The position numbers and the translations under genes are program-made. Shown piece by piece: positions 1 through 8,100 of a stretch of DNA of 31,159 nucleotides (positions are counted from its first letter, which is position 1; each line of letters opens with the position of its first letter). The notes under the pieces are model-generated. The model did not search any database and was not told where the DNA came from. It saw nothing but the letters and a program-made list of their open reading frames with translations. This DNA comes from Pseudomonadota bacterium (GTDB lineage Bacteria; Pseudomonadota; Gammaproteobacteria; Xanthomonadales; Xanthomonadaceae): positions 1 through 31,159 of the forward strand of contig JAFADB010000070.1 of the NCBI GenBank assembly GCA_023425225.1. The letters run 5' to 3'.

Positions 1-187
1 GGAGCTGCTCACTCCCGGTTTGTGGTGGACAGGCAGGAACTCCGGCCGGGGCCCGTTCACATTTCGCTACAGGCACGCCGCTAGGCTGGGCTGCAACGGC
101 GGATGACAAGTGCGGCAACTTTAGGCACTGTCGTGTTGTCCAAAGCCTGCACAGCCTTCCCCACGGCCGGTAGCCGAGAGTAACTAG

Positions 188-2362
188 ATGAAATACAAAG
201 CCCCCGCGTTCCTGCTGGCCCTTGCGCTGACGGCACCCCTGGCGCTGCTGGCGCGCGCGGACGCGCCGCTGCCGTCGGCCGCCACCGCCGACCAGTCCAC
301 CACCTCCAAGCTGGTCTACGGCCTGCTGTCGGACAGCCGCTACGCCTATCGCCCGCGGCCGATGGACGAGGCGATGCAGAAGGACGTGTTCAAGCGCTAC
401 CTGGAGACGCTGGACGGCGGCAAGCAGTTCTTCACCCAGGCCGACATCGACCGCTTCGCGCCGTTCCAGGCGCAGGTCGGCGCGGCAATCCGCGACGGCC
501 AGCTGGACCCGGCGTTCGAGGTGTTCGCCATCTACAAGCAGCGGGTGAACGACCGCATCGCCTATGCGCGCCAGCTGCTGAAGCAGGATTTCGATTTCGA
601 CGGCGACGAGAAGTTCGAATACGACCGCAAGGACGCCCCGTGGGCGGCCAATGGCGCCGAGCTCGATGCGTTGTGGCGCAAGTCGGTGATGAATGACTGG
701 CTGCGGCTGAAGCTGGCCGGCAAGCAGCAGGACGACATCCGCAAGACGCTGGACAAGCGCTACGCCAACCTGGCCAAGTCGGTGGGCGAGCTCAAGAGCG
801 AGGATGTGTTCCAGTACTTCCTCAACGCCTACACCAACGCGGTCGACCCACACACCGACTACTTCACCCCGCGCACGGCGGAGAACTTCAACCAGCAGAT
901 GTCGCTGTCGCTGGAGGGCATCGGCGCGCAGCTGCAGAAGCAGGACGACGTGGTGGTGATCCGCGAGATCATCCCCGGCGGCCCGGCGGCGGTGAATGGC
1001 GTGCTCAAGCCGGGCGACCGCATCGTCGGCGTCGGCCAGGACAAGTCCGGCCCGGTCGAGGACGTGATCGGCTGGCGCATCGACGACGTGGTGGCCAAGA
1101 TCCGCGGCAAGGCCGACACCCTGGTGCGGCTGGAGTACATCCCGGCCGAGGCCGGCGTCGACGGCCCGCACCGCACCCTGACCCTGACCCGGCAGAAGGT
1201 GCGCCTGGCCGAGCAGGCGGCGAAGGGCGAGACCATGGAGATCCCCGGGCAGAACGGCGAGCCCGCACGCCGCATCGGCATCATCAAGCTGCCGGGCTTC
1301 TACCAGGACTTCGAGGGCCGGCGCCGCAACGCGACCGACTACGCCTCGGCCACCCGCGACGTGGCCAAGCTGCTGGCCGGGTTCAAGGCCGACAAGCTCG
1401 ACGGCGTGGTGCTGGACCTGCGCAACAACGGCGGCGGCTCGCTGGACGAGGCGATCGAGCTGACCGGCCTGTTCATCGAGCAGGGGCCGGTGGTGCAGGT
1501 GCGCGAATCCGGCGGGCGCGTCACCGTCAACGGCGACCGCAGCCCGGAGGTGGCCTGGGACGGCCCGCTGGCGGTGCTGATCAACCGCGGCTCGGCCTCG
1601 GCCTCGGAGATCTTCGCCGGTGCCATCCAGGACTACGGCCGCGGCCTGGTCATCGGCGAGACCAGCTTCGGCAAGGGCACTGTGCAGAACATCGTCGACC
1701 TTGACCGCTGGCCCGGCAGCGAGGGCGCGCGCTTCGGCCAGGTCAAGCTGACCATCGCGCAGTTCTTCCGCGTCAGCGGCTCCAGCACCCAGCACAAGGG
1801 CGTGGTGCCGGACATCGCCTTCCCGGCCAGCGTCGATGCCACCGAGTTCGGCGAAAGCACCTACGACAACGCCCTGCCGTGGACGCGCATCGCCTCGGTG
1901 CCGCATACCCAGTACGGCAACTTCGCCCCGCTGCTGCCCCGGCTCGATGCGCTGCATGACAGCCGCGTCGCCTCGGACAAGGAATTCCAGTGGTGGGAGG
2001 AGGATGTCAAGCAGTTCCGCGAGGAAGCGGCCAAGAAGTACGTGGTGCTCAACGAGGCCGAGCGCCGTGCCGAGCGGCAGAAGCAGGATGCCCAGCGCAA
2101 GCAGCGCCAGGAGATCCGCAGGGAACTGGGGCTGCCGCTGGATCCGCTGGCCGACGACAGCAGCGACGACGGCCTGGCGCTGAGCGAGCGCGACATCGTC
2201 AAGGATGCCGCGCGCGAGAAGCTGGCCGACAAGCGCCCGGACCCGCTGCTGCGCGAGTCCGCGTCCATCCTGGCCGACGCGGTGAACCTGCTGGAGAACG
2301 ATCGCCCGCTGTCGGCACAGGTGTTGCCGCAGTCCACCGCACCGGGGCGCTGGGCCGACTGA
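188..2362 (+). CDS. prc: Carboxy-terminal (tail-specific) processing protease Prc, S41 family
   Basis: Periplasmic serine protease that degrades or trims proteins from non-polar C-termini; in Gram-negatives it acts in envelope quality control and peptidoglycan hydrolase turnover. The 724-residue protein begins with a Sec signal peptide (about residues 1-26, ending ARADA), followed by a helical N-terminal domain, a PDZ domain (about 240-335, GIGAQL and LKPGDRI), the S41 core and a charged C-terminal region. The core shows LDLRNNGGGS (409-418), GSASASE with predicted nucleophile Ser471, and GKGTVQ with predicted general base Lys496; the 25-residue Ser-Lys spacing matches E. coli Prc. Length is slightly above the usual 680. 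It appears monocistronic, with an intrinsic terminator just downstream. The 187 bases before it hold no gene or clear promoter that I can recognise. Confidence 0.97.
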   Translation: MKYKAPAFLLALALTAPLALLARADAPLPSAATADQSTTSKLVYGLLSDSRYAYRPRPMDEAMQKDVFKRYLETLDGGKQFFTQADIDRFAPFQAQVGAAIRDGQLDPAFEVFAIYKQRVNDRIAYARQLLKQDFDFDGDEKFEYDRKDAPWAANGAELDALWRKSVMNDWLRLKLAGKQQDDIRKTLDKRYANLAKSVGELKSEDVFQYFLNAYTNAVDPHTDYFTPRTAENFNQQMSLSLEGIGAQLQKQDDVVVIREIIPGGPAAVNGVLKPGDRIVGVGQDKSGPVEDVIGWRIDDVVAKIRGKADTLVRLEYIPAEAGVDGPHRTLTLTRQKVRLAEQAAKGETMEIPGQNGEPARRIGIIKLPGFYQDFEGRRRNATDYASATRDVAKLLAGFKADKLDGVVLDLRNNGGGSLDEAIELTGLFIEQGPVVQVRESGGRVTVNGDRSPEVAWDGPLAVLINRGSASASEIFAGAIQDYGRGLVIGETSFGKGTVQNIVDLDRWPGSEGARFGQVKLTIAQFFRVSGSSTQHKGVVPDIAFPASVDATEFGESTYDNALPWTRIASVPHTQYGNFAPLLPRLDALHDSRVASDKEFQWWEEDVKQFREEAAKKYVVLNEAERRAERQKQDAQRKQRQEIRRELGLPLDPLADDSSDDGLALSERDIVKDAAREKLADKRPDPLLRESASILADAVNLLENDRPLSAQVLPQSTAPGRWAD

Positions 2363-2389
2363 GGCCCGGGTTTCCCGTGGAGTGTCCGC

Positions 2390-2426
2390 GACCAGGACGC
2401 CGTCGATGACGGCGCCCTGGTCTTTT
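2390..2426 (+). terminator. Intrinsic terminator of prc
   Basis: Left arm 2390-2403 pairs with right arm 2409-2422 (13 pairs, one A/C mismatch) around a 5-base loop, followed directly by TTTT at 2423-2426. It lies 28 bases past the prc stop, so it most likely ends the prc transcript. Confidence 0.85.
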
Positions 2427-2656
2427 GGGGGCAGGGAAGGCGCCACCGCCACCCTGATCGCGTCCGCCTGGCGAGTCGGCGAAGGCCGTTCCCCGGCATG
2501 TCCATGCCAAGCCCGGCCTTCCGGGCCACTGGCTCGCTCCCTGCTGCCGCGCCATGCCTGGCCGGGAGCAGGGGCCCGGTGGGCGATGGGCAAGCTTCAG
2601 CTTGGGCGCGAACCATGGCGCTATCCTGCGCATCTCCCTTCGATGGACCTGTCCCC
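2427..2656. other. Intergenic stretch without a recognisable gene
   Basis: Open frames run through this GC-rich stretch but none has a ribosome site or a recognisable product; the frame joined to the next gene encodes low-complexity sequence before the lipoprotein signal. A TATCCT at 2622-2627, 30 bases before the lipoprotein ATG, could be a -10 box, but no good -35 partner is visible. Confidence 0.4.
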
Positions 2657-3226
2657 ATGTCCCTTTCGCATCCTGTGCTCGGTGTGATGTGGGTAGCGGC
2701 CGTGCTTGCGGGCCTGGCCGGCTGCGCCAACCGCAAGGCCGACAACCTGCTGATGCACGAGTCGTTCAATTCCGCCAACACCTATTCGCGCAGCGTGGCC
2801 GTGCCGCAGGCGCAGGCCTGCGAGGCCGCCCGCCGGGCACTGCTGAGCCAGGGCTACGTGGTGGCGCGGGCCAGCGCCGATGCCGTGGAAGGCAGCAAGA
2901 ACTTCCAGCCCAAGGAGGAGTTGCACGAGCAGCTCGACCTGCGCATCTCCTGCGTCGCGCAGGGGACGGACAAGAGCTGGGTGTTCGTCAGCGCCCTGCA
3001 GGACCGCTACGCGCTGAAGAAGAGTCCGACCTCGGCCAGCGTCGGCGTGGGTGCGCTCGGCTCGGTGTCGTTGCCGTTCGGCAGCAGCGACGATTCGCTG
3101 GTGCGCGTGGCCAGCAGCACCATCCAGGATGCGGCCTTCTACGAACGCTTCTTCGAGCGCCTGCAGTCGTATCTGCCGAGCGGGCAGGAGGCCGCGCCGC
3201 CTTCGGATCCGGCGCAGTCGCCATGA
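2657..3226 (+). CDS. DUF2242-like lipoprotein
   Basis: Predicted lipoprotein of 189 residues. The ATG at 2657 is preferred over one 159 bases upstream because it starts directly at a type II signal peptide: hydrophobic segment, then lipobox LAGC with Cys23 as the acylation site. The mature part carries ACEAARRALLSQGY (about 54-67) and a GSKNFQP segment (79-85), a pattern I associate with the uncharacterised DUF2242 family of proteobacterial lipoproteins. The C-terminus is proline and serine rich. No ideal ribosome site is visible. Biochemical function is unknown; localisation is inferred from the lipobox. It precedes two other small envelope genes on the same strand but with gaps of over 100 bases, so co-transcription is uncertain. 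Confidence 0.75.
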   Translation: MSLSHPVLGVMWVAAVLAGLAGCANRKADNLLMHESFNSANTYSRSVAVPQAQACEAARRALLSQGYVVARASADAVEGSKNFQPKEELHEQLDLRISCVAQGTDKSWVFVSALQDRYALKKSPTSASVGVGALGSVSLPFGSSDDSLVRVASSTIQDAAFYERFFERLQSYLPSGQEAAPPSDPAQSP

Positions 3227-3357
3227 ATGCCGGGCCTACCTCCGGCTGAACGGTGTCCGCCCGGTTTCACGGGTCATTTTCCCTGCCGGGAGCAGCATTC
3301 GTGGCACGGGGCGTTCCTTTCCACGGGAATCGCCCGGGCAATCCACGGAGGTGCAGC

Positions 3358-3717
3358 ATGAAGAACGTCAAGATCCTGTTTGGCCTGTCCCTGGCGACCC
3401 TGCTCGCCGCGCCGCTGGCGGCGGCGCAGACCTATGGACCCCAGGACGAGGGCCGGCGCTTCAACGATGGCACCCGCGTCAGGTGCCACAAGGTCGAGGT
3501 GCAGAAGAACAGCCGCGATCCCAACCGCATTACCGGCACCGCGGCCGGCGCGGTCGTCGGTGGCCTGCTGGGCAACCAGGTGGGCAAGGGCAAGGGACGC
3601 AAGCTGGCCACCGTCGGCGGCGCGGTCGCAGGTGGTGCCACCGGGCGCTATGTGCAGGGCCAGCACCAGCAGAACCAGGGCGATCGCGAAGTCGAGACGG
3701 TCTGCGAACGTCGTTGA
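3358..3717 (+). CDS. Glycine-zipper 2TM domain protein, periplasmic or outer membrane
   Basis: A 119-residue exported protein. The start at 3358 is fixed by GGAGG at 3347-3351, six bases upstream, and gives a clean Sec signal peptide (residues 1-23, ending AAA before QTYG). The central part (about 59-96) is a glycine-zipper repeat, GTAAGAVVGGLLGN followed by a basic turn and GGAVAGGATG, typical of the Rick_17kDa_Anti/glycine-zipper 2TM families that insert in or tether to the outer membrane. Two cysteines, Cys43 and Cys116, flank the zipper and might form a disulfide. Exact role unknown; related proteins are linked to envelope integrity or stress. Confident in family, not in function. Confidence 0.82.
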   Translation: MKNVKILFGLSLATLLAAPLAAAQTYGPQDEGRRFNDGTRVRCHKVEVQKNSRDPNRITGTAAGAVVGGLLGNQVGKGKGRKLATVGGAVAGGATGRYVQGQHQQNQGDREVETVCERR

Positions 3718-3739
3718 TGTTGGCGATGCCGGCACGCGG

Positions 3740-3768
3740 CGGCCGGCGGTCACCGTCCCCGCCGGCCG
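3740..3768. other. Strong GC hairpin downstream of the glycine-zipper gene
   Basis: Perfect 10-bp inverted repeat: 3740-3749 pairs with 3759-3768 around a 9-base loop, 22 bases after the upstream stop. There is no T-tract, so a factor-independent terminator is unproven; it could instead stabilise the 3' end of the upstream mRNA. Confidence 0.45.
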
Positions 3769-3870
3769 GAGCGCCTGCGATGCGGCAGGTGCCGGATGCA
3801 TCGCGGCCGCATCCTCGCGGCCAGGCTGTCCATGGCAGACTCTGACGCCTCGTGGTTGCGGAGTCGGACG

Positions 3871-4800
3871 ATGGACATCGGCATGATCGGACTGGGGCGC
3901 ATGGGGGCCAACATGGCCGCTCGCCTGCTTGGCGGCGGACACCGCGTGGTCGGTTACGACGTGGGCGGGGAGGCGAGTGCGGAGGCTGCCGCGCTCGGCG
4001 TCGAGCCCGTTGCCACGCTGACGCAGTTGCTGGACGCATTGCCGACGCCGCGGGTGGTCTGGCTGATGGTGCCGGCGAAAACGGTCGACGACACGCTGCA
4101 TGTGCTGACGCCGTTGCTGGAGGCCGGCGATGTGGTGGTGGACGGCGGTAATTCCCACTACCGCGATTCGCAGCGGCGCGCCGTCGATCTGCAGGCGCAG
4201 GGCGTGGGCTTCATCGATTGCGGCACCAGCGGCGGCATCTGGGGACTGGCCGAGGGCTATTGCCTGATGCTGGGCGGTCCTGCCGAGTCGGTGCGCCGCC
4301 TCGAACCGCTGCTCGACACGCTGGCCACCGGCACCCGTGACGGCTGGGCGCATGTCGGACCGGTCGGTGCGGGCCACTACGTGAAGATGATCCACAACGG
4401 CATCGAATACGGAATGATGCAGGCCTATGCGGAAGGCTTCGCGTTGCTGCAGCGCAAGCAGGAAATGGCGCTGGACCTGCCGCAGATCGCCCAGCTGTGG
4501 CGGCATGGCAGCGTGGTCCGCTCGTGGCTGTTGGACCTGAGCGCTTCAGCCCTGCAGCGCAATCCGCAACTGGCCGGCGTGGCGCCGTACGTGGACGATT
4601 CCGGCGAGGGGCGCTGGACCGTGGCCGAGGCCATCGACCTGGACGTGGCGGCGCCGGTCATCACCCTGTCGCTGCTCGAACGCCTGCGTTCGCGCGAGGG
4701 CGATTCGTTCGTGGACAAGCTGCTGGCGACCATGCGCAACGAGTTCGGCGGCCATGCATTGCGACTCGATGCGGATCCACCTCCGCCCGTTTCGTCCTGA
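3871..4800 (+). CDS. gnd: 6-phosphogluconate dehydrogenase, decarboxylating, short form
   Basis: Oxidatively decarboxylates 6-phosphogluconate to ribulose-5-phosphate in the cytosol. At 309 residues it belongs to the short (YqeC/GndA-like) class rather than the roughly 470-residue E. coli type. Visible motifs: Rossmann GLGRMG (7-12), VDGGNS (90-95), FIDCGTSGG (114-122) and HYVKMIHNGIEYG (169-181) with predicted catalytic Lys172 and Glu179. The second Rossmann strand ends in Asp30 (GYD) with no following arginine, which suggests NAD rather than NADP preference; that is inference. The start at 3871 has GGAG at 3860-3863; an upstream in-frame ATG at 3832 would add a non-conserved tail. It sits alone between small envelope genes, with no zwf, pgl or edd partner in the window. 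Confidence 0.93.
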   Translation: MDIGMIGLGRMGANMAARLLGGGHRVVGYDVGGEASAEAAALGVEPVATLTQLLDALPTPRVVWLMVPAKTVDDTLHVLTPLLEAGDVVVDGGNSHYRDSQRRAVDLQAQGVGFIDCGTSGGIWGLAEGYCLMLGGPAESVRRLEPLLDTLATGTRDGWAHVGPVGAGHYVKMIHNGIEYGMMQAYAEGFALLQRKQEMALDLPQIAQLWRHGSVVRSWLLDLSASALQRNPQLAGVAPYVDDSGEGRWTVAEAIDLDVAAPVITLSLLERLRSREGDSFVDKLLATMRNEFGGHALRLDADPPPPVSS

Positions 4801-4892
4801 GCGGGCCGCTTTCACTGCCCGCGCATTCGCCGGTCACGCGGTTTGTACGTGCCGGCGGACACACTTCCCGCACACCCAAGGGAGGATGTGAG

Positions 4893-5252
4893 ATGAACAA
4901 GAATTCCCGTAGTTTGCGTGGTCCGCTTGCCCTGGCGCTCGGCCTGGGCATGGTGATCGGTGCCGGCACCGCGTTGGCCGCCGATCCGGCGCGCCACCAT
5001 GACGCCAAGGCCGAGTCGCAGGAGCCGGTGACCGATACCTGGATCACCACCAAGGTGAAGGCCGACCTGGTCGCCACCAAGGATGTTTCCGGCATGGACG
5101 TCAAGGTGGATACCGTCAATGGCGTGGTCATGCTCAGCGGCATGGTGCCGAGCCGGGCCGAGCACGACAAGGCGGTGCAGGTCGCCAAGGGCATCAAGGG
5201 CGTGAAGAGCGTCGATGCGTCCGGCCTGACCGTGTCGGCTGCCGGCAATTGA
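4893..5252 (+). CDS. BON-domain periplasmic protein (OsmY-like)
   Basis: A 119-residue secreted protein. The start is set by GGGAGG at 4880-4885, seven bases before the ATG. The signal peptide covers about residues 1-30 (ends ALAA before DPAR). One BON domain fills the rest (about 46-115), with ITTKVKADL, the VNGVVMLSG strand-turn-strand and a final strand that includes VKSVDAS. BON domains bind membranes or phospholipids and are found in OsmY and in stress or outer-membrane proteins. Single-BON OsmY-like proteins are often osmotic or stationary-phase induced, but no such control is visible here. A hairpin lies directly downstream. Confidence 0.85.
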   Translation: MNKNSRSLRGPLALALGLGMVIGAGTALAADPARHHDAKAESQEPVTDTWITTKVKADLVATKDVSGMDVKVDTVNGVVMLSGMVPSRAEHDKAVQVAKGIKGVKSVDASGLTVSAAGN

Positions 5253-5271
5253 GTTCTTGCGGAGGGACCTG

Positions 5272-5297
5272 TCGCCGGCGGAGCGATCCGCCGGCGA
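5272..5297. other. Perfect 11-bp hairpin with GCGA loop
   Basis: 5272-5282 is perfectly complementary to 5287-5297 across the loop GCGA. It lies between the BON gene stop and the ribosome site of the next gene, with further GC-rich inverted repeats up to about 5330. No T-tract follows. It may be a terminator-like or mRNA-stabilising structure separating the two genes. Confidence 0.5.
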
Positions 5298-5349
5298 TGC
5301 CGGCGGGCCGGACTCCGCCCGGCCCGACTTCGTTCGCAAGGAAATCGCC

Positions 5350-5694
5350 ATGAAACCGCATGCGGAACCTGCCGCCTTCGTTCCATCTCCCGCCGCGCCG
5401 CGCTCCGCGGCGCGCCTGCTTCTGGCCGACGAGCGCAAGAGCGGCTGCGCGCCGCCGCTGGCCGACGAGGTGGAAATGGCAATGTCGCAGCTGGAGATCG
5501 CGCTGTGGCTGCTGCTGGCCGAAAGCGTGGACGAGGCCACCTTCTGGCAGCGGTTCTCGCGGATGCTGGAGGCCTGCGTGATCATGCTGCCCGCCGATGG
5601 CGCGGCGCGGGTGTACCGCCATGCCGACGGCCTGCTGGCCCGGGCCGGCCTGCCTGCATGGACGGTGGTGCAACAGCATCGCATGGACACCTGA
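5350..5694 (+). CDS. Hypothetical protein, 114 residues
   Basis: Not recognised. The start at 5350 is supported by AAGGAAA at 5338-5344. The protein has a proline/alanine-rich, probably disordered N-terminus (about 1-25), then a hydrophobic, acidic, helix-prone section (about 45-80, MSQLEIALWLLL then SVDEATFWQRFSRML) and a mixed C-terminus. There is no signal peptide and no certain membrane segment, although LEIALWLLLA is hydrophobic enough to contact a membrane. Frame choice rests on the ribosome site and the lack of any better overlapping frame. It lies 124 bases upstream of the kinase operon on the same strand, so a link to that system is possible but unsupported. Confidence 0.6.
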   Translation: MKPHAEPAAFVPSPAAPRSAARLLLADERKSGCAPPLADEVEMAMSQLEIALWLLLAESVDEATFWQRFSRMLEACVIMLPADGAARVYRHADGLLARAGLPAWTVVQQHRMDT

Positions 5695-5818
5695 GTGGGG
5701 GATGCCACATTCGCGCCGTACCCCGTAAGATGGCTGCGCCTGTTCATCGCTCCTGTGGCGATGGTGTCGCCTTGAAGAGCTGACCTCTCATCGCGGCGTG
5801 TGCGACGGGCACGCGGCC

Positions 5819-7657
5819 ATGTCAACGAAGTTGAGGGAACTCTTGGATTCGAAGCCAGCCACCGAGGGCCTGTGGAGCCGGTTGCGCCTGCCCGTCCTGG
5901 CGCTGGCGGTCTTCCTGATCGTCGTGCTGCCGTTCCTGCTGTTGCGGCAGATGTCGCAGGAGAGCCTGGATGCCGCGGACATGGTGGCCCATATCCAGGA
6001 AGTGAAGGCCGCGGTGCAGCGCGCCGCGGCCGACATCCGCGATGCCGAGGCTGCCGCACTGGCGCTGGCGCAGGGCGAGGCGATCCCCATCCTGTCGCAG
6101 CGGCTGGAGCAGGCCGAGAAGTCGCTGGGTCCGGGCCTGGAGAACATCGCCTGGCTGACCCGCGACAATCCCGACCAGCAGGTCAGGATCGGCCGCCTGC
6201 AGGCCACGGTGGCCCGGCGCCTGGACCTCGCCCATGAACTGGCCGCCGCCGACGATCCCGCCAGGGCGCGTGCCTTGACCGTGGAGATGACCACGCGATA
6301 TCCGATCCGCGGCCTGACCGAGGAGATCCTGGAGCATGAGCAGCACCTGCTGACCGAGCGCATGCAGCGCGCCGAGGAACTGCGCCGCTGGGCCGCGGTG
6401 CTGGGCTGGGTCGCGATGTTCGTGCAGCTGCTGCTGCTGGGCTGGGTGACCTGGCTGCTGCAGCGGCAGATGGGGCGGCGCGTGAAGGCCGAGCGCCAGT
6501 GGCTGCGCGCCAGCGCCCGCGCCACCGCGGTGCTGCAGACCGTGCGCGAGCCCATCGTGCTGCTGGACGGACAGCAGAAGATCGTGCTGTACAACCCCGC
6601 GTTCGCCGAGCTGTACGGCCTGAAGGAGGACGTCGACGAGATCGCCCTGGACCAGATTGGCAACGGCGCCTGGAGCGACCCGCTGATCCACCAGCGCTTG
6701 GCCGACGTCCTGCTGCGCGGGCGCGAGCTGTGGGACTTCGAGCACGACCAGACCGGCGTGGATGGCCTGTCGCGGACCATGTTGATCAATGCTCGGCGCA
6801 TGCCGCTGCCCGACAGCCAGGACCAGGTGGTGCTGATGACAGTCAGCGACATCACCTTGCAGAAGGCGACCCAGCAGCAGATCGAGCAACTGAACCGGCA
6901 GCTGGAAGGCAAGGTCGACCAGGTGTCGGAGGTCAACCGCGAGCTGGAGGCGTTCAGCTACTCGGTCTCGCACGACCTGCGCGCGCCGTTGCGCCACGTG
7001 GCCGGTTTCGCCGACAAGCTGGGCCGGCACCTGGACGACAGCGCCGATGACAAGACCCGCCACTACCTGCAGGTGATCGGCAGCTCGGCGCAGCGCATGG
7101 CCGCGCTGATCGACGACCTGCTGGTGTATTCGCGCCTGGGCCGCAGCGCGCTGCGCATGCAGGCGGTGGACATGCAGTCGCTGGTGTCGGAGACGCGCGC
7201 GGTGCTCGACTCCAACCTGCAGGGCGACGAGGAACAGCCCGCGCACCGGATCGAATGGCACATCGCGCCGCTGCCGGTGATCATCGCCGACGAGAACATG
7301 ATGCGGCAGGTGTGGCTCAACCTGCTGGGCAACGCGGTCAAGTACAGCGCCAAGCGCGACGTGGCCGTGATCGAGGTCGAGTACAAGCAGCAGTCCGATG
7401 GCAGCCACCTGTTCACTGTGCGCGACAATGGCGCCGGCTTCGACATGGCCTATGCCGGCAAGTTGTTCGGCGTGTTCCAGCGCCTGCACAAGGCCAGCGA
7501 ATACGTCGGCACCGGCATCGGCCTTGCCAGCGTACGCCGCGTGCTGACCCGCCACGGCGGCCGCATCTGGGCCGAGGCCGAGCCCGACAAGGGCGCCGCC
7601 TTCCACTTCACCCTTCCCTCGGCGCTCGATGCGCCCAAAAACGAGCCGACTGTATGA
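5819..7657 (+). CDS. Membrane-bound PAS sensor histidine kinase
   Basis: Predicted inner-membrane kinase of 612 residues. Order: short cytoplasmic N-terminus, TM1 (about 24-42), an all-helical periplasmic region (about 43-190, CHASE3-like by appearance), TM2 (about 191-215), PAS domain (about 234-350), HisKA with H-box SVSHDLRAPLRH and phospho-acceptor His385, then HATPase_c with N-box NLLGNAVKYS (from Asn501), G1 DNGAGFD and G2 GTGIGLA. The ATG at 5819 is preferred; a GTG at 5798 would add seven residues. The core resembles phytochrome-type kinases that pair with Rcp1-like receivers, but no GAF or PHY domain is present. Its stop overlaps the next gene's ATG, implying translational coupling. 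The signal sensed is unknown. A TAAGAT at 5726-5731 could be a weak -10 box. Confidence 0.93.
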   Translation: MSTKLRELLDSKPATEGLWSRLRLPVLALAVFLIVVLPFLLLRQMSQESLDAADMVAHIQEVKAAVQRAAADIRDAEAAALALAQGEAIPILSQRLEQAEKSLGPGLENIAWLTRDNPDQQVRIGRLQATVARRLDLAHELAAADDPARARALTVEMTTRYPIRGLTEEILEHEQHLLTERMQRAEELRRWAAVLGWVAMFVQLLLLGWVTWLLQRQMGRRVKAERQWLRASARATAVLQTVREPIVLLDGQQKIVLYNPAFAELYGLKEDVDEIALDQIGNGAWSDPLIHQRLADVLLRGRELWDFEHDQTGVDGLSRTMLINARRMPLPDSQDQVVLMTVSDITLQKATQQQIEQLNRQLEGKVDQVSEVNRELEAFSYSVSHDLRAPLRHVAGFADKLGRHLDDSADDKTRHYLQVIGSSAQRMAALIDDLLVYSRLGRSALRMQAVDMQSLVSETRAVLDSNLQGDEEQPAHRIEWHIAPLPVIIADENMMRQVWLNLLGNAVKYSAKRDVAVIEVEYKQQSDGSHLFTVRDNGAGFDMAYAGKLFGVFQRLHKASEYVGTGIGLASVRRVLTRHGGRIWAEAEPDKGAAFHFTLPSALDAPKNEPTV

Positions 7658-8094
7658 CCGCGATCCGCACCATCCTGCTTGCCGAAGACAGCCCGGCCGA
7701 TGCCGAAATGGCCATCGACGCCCTGCGTGAGGCCCGCCTCGCCAATCCCATCGTCCATGTCGAGGACGGCGTGGAGGCGATGGACTACCTGCTGCGTCGC
7801 GGCGCCCATGCCGACCGCCCCGAGGGCCTGCCGGCGGTACTGCTGCTGGACATCAAGATGCCGCGCATGGACGGGCTGGAGGTGCTCACGCAGATCCGCA
7901 ACGACGAGACGTTCAAGCGCATGCCGATCGTCATCCTGTCATCCTCGCGCGAGGAGAGCGACCTGGCGCGCAGCTGGGACCTGGGCGTGAACGCCTATGT
8001 CGTCAAGCCGGTGGACATCGACCAGTTCTTCAATGCGGTGAAGACGCTGGGCACGTTCTGGGCCGTGATCAACGAATCGCCCGAGGAAGAGTAA
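7654..8094 (+). CDS. Single-domain response regulator (Rcp1-like)
   Basis: A 146-residue protein made only of a receiver domain, with no DNA-binding or enzymatic output. Key residues: acidic pair Glu11-Asp12, phospho-acceptor Asp66 in LLLDIKMPRMDG, Ser96 at the Thr/Ser switch position and Lys118 in YVVKPVD. The insertion around DYLLRRGAHADRPEG is typical of Rcp1-type receivers that work with phytochrome-like kinases. The ATGA overlap with the upstream kinase (ATG at 7654, TGA ending at 7657) makes that kinase its likely phosphodonor. It probably acts as a phosphorelay intermediate or by protein-protein contact. Confidence 0.94.
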   Translation: MTAIRTILLAEDSPADAEMAIDALREARLANPIVHVEDGVEAMDYLLRRGAHADRPEGLPAVLLLDIKMPRMDGLEVLTQIRNDETFKRMPIVILSSSREESDLARSWDLGVNAYVVKPVDIDQFFNAVKTLGTFWAVINESPEEE

Positions 8095-8100
8095 GGCGCG

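Noticed and set aside
5822..7606. Long minus-strand open frame opposite the sensor kinase
   Set aside because: Composition is dominated by His, Gln, Ala and Gly typical of antisense GC-rich frames; the plus strand has full kinase motifs.
5819..7657. Bacteriophytochrome identity for the sensor kinase
   Set aside because: The kinase core and Rcp1-like partner resemble phytochrome systems, but there are two membrane segments and no GAF/PHY photosensory domains or chromophore-binding cysteine region.
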